Of a stretch of 64,000 nt of DNA, positions 21,268 to 31,300 are shown in pieces. Below the pieces are notes generated by a model. The model saw nothing but the letters and a program-made list of their open reading frames with translations, was not told where the DNA came from and searched no databases. The translations under genes and the position numbers were made by a program. Each line of letters starts with the position of its first letter. The first letter of the stretch is position 1. The stretch is from Bretschneidera sinensis. Taxonomy: Eukaryota; Streptophyta; Magnoliopsida; Brassicales; Akaniaceae. The DNA lies in contig CM043698.1 of the NCBI GenBank assembly GCA_023935145.1, positions 149,731,625 to 149,795,624 on the forward strand, in the 5' to 3' direction.

Positions 21268-23727
21268 TGTAATATCCGTATTTTAAGAGAAAGGGTGAAT
21301 GTATATTTTTAATAAATATGACAAAGAGTTAAAAATCTCAGAATGGCTGAATAAAGATTTCTGGAGACAAAGGCTGAAAAGCAAAAAAAAAAAAAAAGTC
21401 AACTATGAACAATAGATCGTGGTAGCAGGTCTGCCACCTACTGCCACCGAAAGATTTATGCAAATGGTTGTCTTTATATTTTGTTTCCTAGTGTAAGTGG
21501 AGAGAATTTTAATGGTGTAAGTGGAGAGATTTAATGATGATGTTCTTTTTCTAATCATGATGTTTTTAGTATTAAATTGATATCTCCATATCATGGAGAA
21601 TTTTAGAGAGAGGGGGGGGGGGGGCTGCTAATTTTCAGCCGAGCTCCCTTATAAATATGAGTTTTGAATTCGTGTAATTACACGAAGAAATTTTCCTATA
21701 GTTCCAAATAATTCATCTATGTTCTTAAAACACTTGGGAGTTTGAAGAAAGGTGGAAGGAACAAAATTTTGAGGGTACTTTCGAAAATATTTCGGGAAGC
21801 TATCAAAATAGCAGAAGGTAATAAGGTAATGTTATTTTAACATTTATGAAAGTTTCAGGAGGTTAAAATAGGAATTTTTTTTTCAAACTGTGTGGTTTAT
21901 GGAGAAAAGAATAAATAATAAGGAATTTAAATTCCAATATTATGTCAGGTGTTGGTAGTCAGCAATTGGGAGAAAATTCGAAGAAGAACAGGAAAGGCAA
22001 AGAGGTGGTCCACGAGCAGCTTTAAATGCTACATGGTGAGTTGGATTTACTTTAAGTAGTCTAAATGAAAAATCAATTATTTGGTGATAATATTAATTTT
22101 AATTATTTAAGTATGCTTGGGTGATAGACGAAAAATTGATTTATGAGTATGATAGGAAATTTGGACAGGTAGAAATATTTCTCGGTGAGAAATAATATTT
22201 TTTGGAAATTATAAGTTTATTTGAGAATAAAAGCAATAAATAAATTATTGATGAGATATATTGATGTTTTAATACGAGTTATGATGAGACAAATTTTAGT
22301 AGACCTTGACAAAATTTTGGTGGATGATTTGAGGTGAATTTTAGTGGATCTTAGCAAACTTTAATAGATTATTTGATGTGATTTGGGGATAGAAGAATTT
22401 AGTGGAATTTTTATATAATTTGATAAAAATCTGGATGTAAGAAATTTTTAAAGAAACTTTGTTATATAAAATTTGTGGATAATTAGGATAGCCAAATTAA
22501 GTGGTTTGAATCTTTATATTGTTTTTATATTACTGTTTATATTACCATTTCATATCATTGTTCATGCACATATGCATTTAATAATATAACCGAAAGAACC
22601 GGGAAGGCAGCCGGTCTAATGAAATAACCGTGACAGCCGGTATATGCTGGGATGAAAAATAAAAACCGTGACAGCCGGTATATGCTGGGATGAAAAGTGA
22701 AAACCATGACAGCCGGTATATGTTGGGATGAAAAGTGAAAACCGTGACAGCCGGTATATGCTGGAATTAACCGGGAAGGCAGCCGGTCTGATGAGAATAA
22801 AAGAACCGGGAGGGCAGTCGGTCTAAGATAATAATAACCTGTCGACGGGTGGGAAGACGTTCCTATCATAATCATTCATGCATCTGCATCTGTTTTAATT
22901 ATCATTGCATTATTTGAAATGCTGAGATGTGGTATATTAATTGTGAATTAAATTATAGATGGCTGGGTCTCATAAAAAGAGACAGCTATAATGATGAGAT
23001 TTTTGAGATGCTGTGATGTGGTATATTAATTGTGAATTAAATTATAGGTGATTGGGTCTCATAAAAAGAGACAACTATAATGATGAGATTTTTGAGATGC
23101 TGAGATGTGATACTTTTTGTGAATTTCATTATAGAAGATTGAGTTTCATAGAAAGAGATAGTAGAGTGATAAGACTTACCTAAATGATGGACTTTTTGAT
23201 ATGAACCTCATTACGAGGTAATTTGGAGATAATCGATAGTCTTAAGGTGAGCCAATGATTGAGAAGAAGATATTGATAGTAGAAAGTTATCATCAGGTTC
23301 TGCGAAAATAAATTTTAATATTAAAGGATTATTGATGGAATTTGGAATACTTTCAGTAAATTTAATTCGCTGAGCTTGTGAAGCTCATTCCTCTCTGTTC
23401 AATGTTTTCAGGTAACAATCAAGATAAATAATCTGGTGGGTTGAAAATCAGACGAGATCTTTTCTTTTCTGTAAGCCAAGTACGTGTCAATATCCTCAGA
23501 CAATTGAGTTAAAGACTTGTAAAAATCTTATTGTAAATATTCATGCATTTATGTATATTATGTTTAAGTGAATATCAGATTTCTTTACCTCTCCTGTTAA
23601 AGGATAAGGAAAAAGAAAAAAAAAATCTGGTAATATTATATTTATTGTTGCATATATGCGTCGTGCTTGGATTTTCAAAATGTGATGACACCATCTAGGG
23701 GTGGCCAACCTGGGATGGGTCGTTACA
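21268..23727 (+). repeat. 3' LTR of the chromovirus
   Basis: Same ends as the 5' LTR, about 2460 bp. The extra length comes mainly from two additional minisatellite units. TATAAATA lies at 21650-21657 and the G-run here is 13 Gs. Confidence 0.9.
22590..22860. repeat. CCGG minisatellite in the chromovirus 3' LTR (expanded)
   Basis: Same units as in the 5' LTR but four copies of the GACAGCCGGTATATG type, against two. Confidence 0.8.
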
Positions 23728-23832
23728 GTAATACTCACTCTTAGAGGACTTATCGCATGATTCATGTATTTACTTCTTAAAATATAAACAATGGGATTAA
23801 GTTAGGTTAAACATATAGATCAAGTGGGAGAA

Positions 23833-24187
23833 TGTAACCAATCCATTGCTGGTCCAAACGTGCAACCTTTTGGCTGCCTCAACCTTTTGGCTGCCCATTG
23901 ATTGTGGTAACTAATGTATGGAATACGGACGGATGTTCTTGATGAGAGAACAAGTATAAATACATGGTTTGGTCCCTAGACTCGGAACGACTCATTTTCT
24001 TTTGATCATGCACCATCAAATTGGAGAGTTCTGAGAGTCTAGAAGTACTAATATCGAGATGATAGCAGATTGTGCAAGTGAAAAGTTTTAATGGCCGGAG
24101 GTATGTTTACGGTCCATATTAATTTCGTCTTTAATCTATATACTATTTAAATTGTTTAGCATGTTTAGATTATATTTAAGTTTTACA
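23833..24187 (+). repeat. 3' LTR of the copia element
   Basis: Starts TGTAAC, ends TTTTACA, 355 bp; TATAAATA at 23955-23962. It has a 17-bp tandem duplication of CCTTTTGGCTGCCTCAA-type sequence near 23867-23900 absent from the 5' LTR. Confidence 0.85.
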
Positions 24188-24281
24188 TCTTATGCATTGT
24201 AGGGTTTCTTTTGCTCCCTTATCTTTTTTGGGGGGAAGAATGTTTTATTAAGGAATATGACAATTTTTGTAATTGATCGCT

Positions 24282-24401
24282 CTGTGCAAGGCATCTTTGA
24301 TGAACATTATATTCTCCGACTTGCATTTTTGTTGTATAATACTGTGCAAGGCATCTTTGATGAACATTATATTCTTCGACTTGCATATTTGTTGTATAAT
24401 A
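24282..24401. repeat. 60-bp perfect-period tandem duplication
   Basis: A 60-bp unit starting CTGTGCAAGGCATCTTTGAT occurs twice head to tail with only a few mismatches. It is followed by TCTCCCTTTTGTCTCAAATT. No coding function recognised. Confidence 0.8.
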
Positions 24402-25739
24402 CTCTCCCTTTTGTCTCAAATTACATGTACTCCACTTTTTCAAGACAATTTTGCCTATTTTTATTTTCTTATACATTTTATTGATTTAAAATTATATATA
24501 AAAATGATGTTGAAATCTTGTGGACTTTATAACAAGCATCTTCTTTTGCACACGATGGTTTCTTAAGAATTTCTTATGCACTTGCATTCTTGGTTTTATC
24601 CATAAAAATCTGTGTGGAGCCCTGATGATCATATTCAGCCAGATGATAGACTCATCTAGTCTTCTGGACTCCTTGCCCCTCGGGCTCATACTGAGGGGAA
24701 TCTGCTTATCGCACAATGGATCATTCAAGTGATGAGTACAGAGAGAATCCTTCCTCAGGTTCCTGGTTTAATCACTGAAAAAATAAAAATGGCCATCTTC
24801 TTTGTAAAGATGAGCATACACTATAATACCCATGTAAGGAGTGATGATTCTACGGGGAAAGTTCACTAATGATCATGATCATTTTTAGTTTGATCGAACT
24901 TATTTGATCAATTGTAAATTAAGTTTATGAGTGTTTTTTTAAAAAAAAATCATAGCTTAAATCAAAATATGGATTTCATTTTTATTCGAGAAAAATGTAA
25001 CAACAAAGTTAAACTCGCTACTAAGTTAAGAATTTTAAATGTGGGTTGATATTATTGATAATATATATTTTTATTAAGTTTAGTTTGGCTCCTTGAACCA
25101 CGTAATGTCAAAGTCAAATTGCCTTTCAAATAAATTTTAAGTCATTTATTAGTATCTATACAAAATAAATCAAATCATTTATTATTAGTTAATTAAAATT
25201 TGATTAAAATATGAGTTGATCATGATAATTATATTCTTAAAACATAAAAAGATTAAAGAAATTCTTTAAGTATTTTATTTATGTTTTTAAAATAATTATT
25301 AATTAAATTATAAATAATTTTTTTAAAATTTTATAATAATTTTTACGAAACTAATTCGATAACACAAACTTTCCGATCTCCCCTCGTCAAATATAAGTAT
25401 TACTCATTTACTCCACTATTTAATGATTATAAAAAATTATTACAATGTACTCCGTAATTATTTTAAGCGCCCCAAACAATTCATCCTCTAGATTCATCGC
25501 ACCCGTACATGTGTCCCGCGGTTAAAATTGTTGGGAAGAACATCCACCTGGGTCCCACAGTTGAAAAACCCATTAGCCTTTCTTATACCAAAAATCCACA
25601 TGACGTCCCTAAACTAACGTCACATTGCATTCCAACTTGCAGAGATCACCTTCCCAAACTCTGTCTAGTTGAGAGCAAATCATGTTATGCCACGTGTGCA
25701 TGCGTTAAAAAATCATTTTGTGTATGAGCAAATCAGACA
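24402..25739. other. Intergenic region upstream of the UBP17-like gene
   Basis: AT-rich, no coding frame supported. The right end, nearest the inferred transcript, becomes less AT-rich with CCACGTGTGC at about 25690 (a G-box-like CACGTG core). Promoter elements cannot be placed with confidence. Confidence 0.35.
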
Positions 25740-25928
25740 AAAAGTAGAGAGAGAGAGAGAGAGCAAAGTGTAAAGTGAAGCACAAACTGCACAGAGAGAG
25801 AGAAACTACTTCTCTTACCATTTGAGAAATCAAAGAATCTTTTTGAAGTAGAAGAGGAAGGAGAAGGAAAAAATATTGTCGGGTTTCGCTCAGATTTCTT
25901 CCTTTTATCTTTCTTTTTGCTGCAGGAG
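25740..25928 (+). other. Inferred 5'-UTR exon 1 of the UBP17-like gene
   Basis: A purine-rich (GA)n leader around 25748-25762 and 25792-25804 runs into a strong donor, GCAGGAG|GTATGTAAG, at 25929. The next acceptor is TTTATTGCAG at 28017. The transcription start is a guess. Confidence 0.45.
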
Positions 25929-26828
25929 GTATGTAAGATTTGCGAGTAGCTAACTTGTACTTGTGATTTTTACCCTTTTGTACTCTTTTTTTCTTTTGGG
26001 TGCTTGAATCTCAGATCGGAGAAGTTTCATGTGGGTTTTGGTCCTTCTTACGGAATCTTAGATTAAATGGTCAGCTTGTTCTTGTGGGAAAATGGTTATT
26101 TTTTTAGGTTCATTTTGCTGCAAATGTTTTGTGGTGTCCCATGAAAATGCTGGATTGAGTTCTTTTTGTTCGAACATTTATGGGATAATGTGTGTTAAAA
26201 TGTGAAATTAGAAATATTTTAGAGATGGATTCCTCTTAAATTCTTCGCTTTGCTAGTGGGTGTATTCAAATGGGAGAGACTTTTAGTTTCCTCACTTCAT
26301 TTATTGTGGCGTTATAGATTTTCTTTTTGGATGCTGGATTTCAATATATGTTATTGAAATGTTAATGTTTGCAGAAGTTTATCTGAGCCAACTAGAAGCT
26401 TTTTATGAGGGGGTTAACTGGGAACTGGTGAAATAATCTTGGTAGACTGGTTAATTGAAGCAAAGCTGAATTTCACTTGAAGGAAACATACCCCCCCTCT
26501 ATTTAGTTTCAAGTTTTGATCTTTTTTTAAATTTGTTTATAAGTAAAGAGCAAACACGAAATATACTATACTATTGTTATCTGTTTCTTCGTTATGTTCC
26601 ATCTTTTGTCATCAGCAGTTCTCAGGCTGTCTGGAATGATTGTGTCTAGATGGACTTTGAAAAGCTCTAAATACTATGTTGATAGCCATGCTTTGGGCCA
26701 TGGTCTTAGACTCTTAGCTCTTTTACTTCATAAATTTTTGTTTTCTACTTTATATTTGTTAGGATTTTACTCCATAAATCCACTTACTCAAACTTACAAC
26801 AATTAAATAGGCAAAACAAGAACAACAA

Positions 26829-27493
26829 TTTTTTTTTATAAGTAAAATGTATATGTAAAAAGAAAAGCGCATCAAAGGGGTGCAACCCATGTACAAGGCT
26901 ATCTATTAGAGAGAGACTCAACAAAATCAACTACATCTACGTCATTTACAAAAGAATTTCATGTGACTCAAAAAAACAAGGGCCTTGAACCACCTCTCTC
27001 TAATTACAATTGAATATCTCTCAAAGCCATCAAAAACTCTATGATTCCTCTTATTCCAAAGTAACCAAAAGATAGAAAGTAGAATCATAAAGTAAGCTTT
27101 CTTAAGGCTCTTTGATGTCCGAAACCCACTCCAAGCCCAAATTTCATCATTCACGGAGGCAGCAAAAACCCAGGACACACCCAAAACCTTATAAACCATC
27201 TCCCATAAAGCTCTAGACAAAGAATAACAAAAATCAATGTGGTTCGACAATCTCTTTGCATACGACACCAACAAACTCACAACTTTATTAATCTTTAATC
27301 ACAACTTTAAGAAAAGCAAAGTTACTACTCTCACAACCTCACAACCCAAAAGCCCCAATACACCCAAAGTTGTCAACTTAGCTCTATTTGTAAATCCCGC
27401 TAATTTACGAAGTATTTTGGACTTTCAAGTGTACTCTTTTCCTTCTTTGGTTCCCTCTTTATATAAAGGAGATTTTCTTAATGCTACTAAGAA
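26829..27493 (-). mobile_element. 5'-truncated LINE copy in the UBP17-like 5'-UTR intron
   Basis: Minus-strand frame 26942-27280 encodes the zf-RVT-type LINE tail (SNHIDFCYSLSRALWEMVYK, DEIWAWSGFRTSKSLKKA, LWNKRNHRVFDGF). The A-tail shows as a T-run starting at 26829. The 11-mer AAGAACAACAA lies at 26818-26828 and again at 27494-27504, consistent with a target-site duplication. The part at 27290-27493 is not recognisable LINE coding sequence and may be an inverted or unrelated 5' piece. Confidence 0.65.
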
Positions 27494-27583
27494 AAGAACA
27501 ACAACATAGGAAACTGCTACCACTAGAACATCCAATAAGAAACTACTCCTACTAGAAGAAGCAACTATAAAATAGGAAATTAA

Positions 27584-27671
27584 GCCAATGAGGCATTGGC
27601 TCAATGGTTAATACTGAGGCCCTAGTCCCGTTTGAGTGGTGTGTACGCGTGTTTTGCCAATAATAAAAAAA
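27584..27671 (+). mobile_element. Possible SINE (tRNA-like A box)
   Basis: TGGCTCAATGG at 27597-27607 fits the Pol III A-box consensus exactly. A GTTTGAGTGG segment about 20 bp on is only a poor B box. It ends in an A-rich tail, and near-repeats GGAAATTAA (27575-27583) and GAAAATTAA (27672-27680) flank it. Confidence 0.4.
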
Positions 27672-28115
27672 GAAAATTAAATTTTCTTAAACCAATTAGA
27701 ATTATTTCTTGTGGGATTTGAGCCAAAATCCTAATAATATTGAATTGAGGCAATGTTGAGGTTGTGCCTAATGACCTTATGTTATTGTAGGTTTTCTCTA
27801 ATCTACTGACTGAAGTCATTAGTTTCTCTTTTTATTTCAATCTGGGAGTGCATAATGTCCATCTGCTCTCATTCACTCAAGGCAAACTGTTGCCTTTCAA
27901 AGAACAAAATTAGTGTTAATGATAACTATTTTATTTATACACATGAATTTTGTATATGTTTGTGCATCGAGTATGGATAAATGACATTGTATTTGCTTTT
28001 TTTTTTTTTATTGCAGTCTTAGTTTGTACTGGAAATCAGAATACTTGACAAGTTGAATGGTGTACCATGATTCTTGCTGAAATTATGATGCTGACATCTT
28101 GAATTACTTGGACTG

Positions 28116-28121
28116 ATGTAG
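28116..28121 (+). promoter_or_regulatory. Minimal start-stop uORF (ATG-TAG) in the UBP17-like leader
   Basis: ATGTAG in the leader part of exon 2. Two longer upstream frames precede it (ATG GTG near 28058 and ATG ATT near 28068). Confidence 0.4.
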
Positions 28122-28166
28122 CTTCAAGAGACTTATCTTTTGGGTAGTGGTTTTGAGGAGCTGGAC

Positions 28167-28307
28167 ATGAGTATGCTGGTGGGGACATGCTTGAGCCAAG
28201 GAAATCTGATATACCTGCTCTGTTTCTGGTCTTGGTTGTACTTCCTTTGGTTGCTTACATCTTACTTGGGAAATGGAGTGAAGCTGCAAAGAAAGGAGAG
28301 AGGATAA
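28167..28307 (+). promoter_or_regulatory. 46-codon uORF overlapping the UBP17-like start codon
   Basis: Starts at ATGAGTATG, 20 bases upstream of the main ATG in another frame, and ends at TAA 28305-28307 inside the coding region. If the leader is spliced as inferred, ribosomes would meet this start first. Confidence 0.4.
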
Positions 28308-31300
28308 GTTTGCTCGCTCAATTGGCTGCTGAGGAAGCTCTTAGAGCAGAGGCAATGGCTGCTGAAAGTGTTATTCCCCTTGTGTCTCCTTCAAAGAATG
28401 GACTTCATGTGTGTGCTAGGTGCTTCGGTCCAGCTAGAACCCGCTGCTCCGGATGCAAGTCCATCAGATATTGGTATATTCTATTTCTTTTCAGTTCCAA
28501 GAGCCTGTTTTCTTTTTTATTATGCGCATGTTTTGTGGTATACTTGTTTTTGTCCAACAAGGCATGGTTTGGAAAATACAAGCTTCTAGTATTTTAAACA
28601 AACGGCAGAGTTAGGAGAAACTTTTCAATAAGAAAGTAGTTCGAAACAATAATTTTCATGTACTCAAAATTTTCCATGGATGGAAATACAATGCTATTCT
28701 CCATGTCAATCTTTTGTTTCTAGTTTCTTTTTTTTGTTGGGGGTGGGGGTGGTTAAAAACTCTCAAACTGTAGATAGTCAGAGTTGCTAGTCCCATTTTT
28801 CAAGTTCTTATATGCATACTTATCTTCTAAGTGAGTTTTTATGTCTTGAAGCAAACATTGTTATAAATCCTTGCATTGGGCTACTTTATTATTGGTAAAT
28901 ATTGGACTTTGCTTCGTATCCATGAACTTTTAAAGTATCGGGGTCTGCAAGAGGTACTCCGCTATATCATTTTATATTGAAACCTATACCTGCAGTGAAT
29001 TTGGTTTGACCATATGAATGTTAAAAATTTTGTCTTCCAAGCTAGCAGCAGCTGACTATAATAGGGAAATCATATTGAATCTAGGGTTGTTTCAAGTTTC
29101 AACACTTTTGGCACTTGGGATTTTCGGAAGTTCAAAAATGAAATATTTAAGATATGTGTCCAAATGGTTTAGCCTTTCTTGGTTTTTAAATTTTGTTTGC
29201 TCAAACAGCAGCACTTTTAGCTGCAAATTATGCCTGTTAACTTTTTAAGCCTTTGTATTTGCTATATTAATTAACATTTGCTAGGATATTGTAATGAAAA
29301 GAAAGTGCTTGAAGACGCATTTGAGATGGATTTCTCGCCCACATATGTGGCCTAGAATCTAACAGTTGAACTTGACATAGCCCTTCTTGACGTTTCTGAA
29401 TTTTCTGACAGCTCCGGGAAGTGCCAGATAATTCACTGGAGGCAAGCTCATAAGCAAGAATGCCAACTAGTGGAGACTACCAGTTGCTCATCTCCAGAAT
29501 TTGCCTCAAGTGAAGACTCCATTCTGCTCAATGACGGCATGAACTTACAGTTATGTGGTTATAATATTAAACAGACTGTGATGGAGAAAGCACCTCCAGA
29601 TAATACAGTTCATTCTTCCATAAGTACTGGTGCCTTTGCTAGCGTGGATTGCTATGCAGGCAATATCTCTCAAGTCTCCATGCTAGGGAGAAGAACTACA
29701 GACAAGCGATGCTCTCGTAAATCCAACAGAGAACCGTCAAAAAGAGAGAATTGTGCTGTACTTGATTCATCTGAAGAAACCTATTGGAATGGTGCTACTA
29801 ATTCGCCCTGTGCTAATAATAGTTCATCAAAGGAGGGTTTTATAAGGCATAAGGTTCTTATCTTTAAGTTTCTTATTTCACATGCAGTACTTTTCTGAAA
29901 TCATCTTATAGCTTTTGATAGTTATGGTAACTTGTTAATGCAGTCGAGAACTAGTGACTCTGATGTATCAGAAGAAATTCTCAAAAAGCACCATGTCAGC
30001 AACTCTAACATGCATATTAATGAACAAGCTACAGCAATAAGTACCACACATGAAAGTTGTAAACACCAAGGCCAACATGGGAACATGTTAGAACCAAGAA
30101 GCAACTGTGGATCTTCTGACTCTTCATATTCTGCAAAATTCGGGGCAACCATTCATGAAACTGAAACAGAATTTATTCAGAATGGAGGAAATTCACTTAG
30201 AGGGGACAGTACTTTTAATAACGAAACTTCCAAATTGAACTGTTCTTTGGAAACAACAGTTGTGAGGGGAGGTGTGAAACCTAAGAGTGCGTTGAATTCT
30301 CAAATCAAAATTGTGAAATTGCCAAAATCAACAGTGAAAATGTCTGGCGAACATTCATGCTCAGAAACAGAAAGGAAGGAACAAATTGCAGATGGATCAA
30401 GTAGGTTTTATGGATCCATTTTCTTGATACATCCTTGCTCTTGTAGTTTCTCTAACTTTGTGTTGGTAATGCAGAAGTTGTTAGGATCAAGGGTACCATC
30501 CCGGCACAAGAAAGCAATGGGATGGCAAGCATGGGAATTATGAAGATGATGGGTTTAAGAAAGTCAACAAAATTTTTCAGACAGAATGGGTCAGAACAGT
30601 GTGATAATAGACACAAGAAAATGAAGGTCAGTTCCCTCTACATGTATCTATATAGTATATATAGATCTTTACTTTGTAAACTGTTAGTATTTTTATTGGG
30701 TTCCTGGGTTGTGTATGCAATTGTTAATTCATTATTTGCTATCCCATTGTCTCAGATGCTTTTTCCTTACGAGGAATTTGTGAAGTTCTTTCAGTGTGAA
30801 GTCTCTGACTTATCACCTAGGGGCCTTCTAAATTGTGGGAACAGGTACTGCTATCATTATTTATGCCTTTCACTATATTCTATCACAAATTTAGGAATAG
30901 CATCCTAATGGAAAGGCATGAAGATTTTCTGATTAATATATGCAAACTAGAACTAAACCAAATATTTATATCTTGGTTGGCATATGTAGCTTAAAAGTGA
31001 AATAAAAGTAACCTCAATATTATGTTGCATATGCTCTTCCCCCAACAAAAACAAGAGGTAGAATTTATTTATTTCAATTATTTGTAAATGGAAAGTTTAA
31101 TGCATAAATCATAATATGAGCATGTGGATTCATAACATAACGATAGCTTCTGTTTGTGCACATAAAAGTTGTAGGGTTATATTTTTTCTTAGCACCTTGT
31201 GTGTGATTCTATGTATTAATTTATAATTTTTATTTTGCAGTTGCTATGCTAATGCTGTGTTACAGTGTTTAACCTGCACAAAGCCTCTGATAATCTATTT

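Larger units (their letters stand above)
13921..23727 (+). mobile_element. Ty3-gypsy chromovirus (Tekay/Del-like), full-length but defective
   Basis: Two 2.4 kb LTRs flank gag, protease, RT, RNase H, integrase and a chromodomain-like C-terminus in that order. TSD GTAAT is present at 13916-13920 and 23728-23732. The variant PBS TAGTATCAGAGC follows the 5' LTR at about 16319-16330, and a purine-rich tract (AAGGTGGGTAGA) precedes the 3' LTR. Long LTRs and the C-terminal chromodomain-type block (VLWRNKDVEEVMWEHEE) favour the Tekay/Del group. LTRs are nearly identical apart from minisatellite copy number, so it is the youngest insertion of the nest. Multiple stops make it non-autonomous. Confidence 0.9.
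8019..24187 (+). mobile_element. Copia retrotransposon interrupted by a TRIM and a chromovirus
   Basis: A 5' LTR (8019-8356), PBS (8359-8370), long AT-rich leader, decayed gag-pol (10142-13176), 3' non-coding tail, polypurine tract CAAGTGGGAGA just before 23833, and a 3' LTR (23833-24187) share one orientation. The tail is split at GGTAAT (13365-13370), where a TRIM and then a 9.8 kb gypsy element have entered; copia sequence resumes at 23733 with ACTCACTC. Flanking 5-mers TTTGA (8014-8018) and TCTTA (24188-24192) do not match, so the TSD is lost or never formed. Confidence 0.8.

Noticed and set aside
8014..24192. 5-bp TSD for the interrupted copia
   Set aside because: TTTGA and TCTTA differ, so no duplication can be claimed.
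24257..24566. Open frames of 75-97 codons on the plus strand
   Set aside because: They are produced by the 60-bp duplication; the peptides are simply repeats of it.
24492..24728. 78-codon minus-strand frame
   Set aside because: It overlaps an equally long plus-strand frame and has no recognisable domain.
25690..25700. CACGTG as a functional promoter element of the UBP17-like gene
   Set aside because: A single six-base match with no transcript start to anchor it; mentioned only in the region description.
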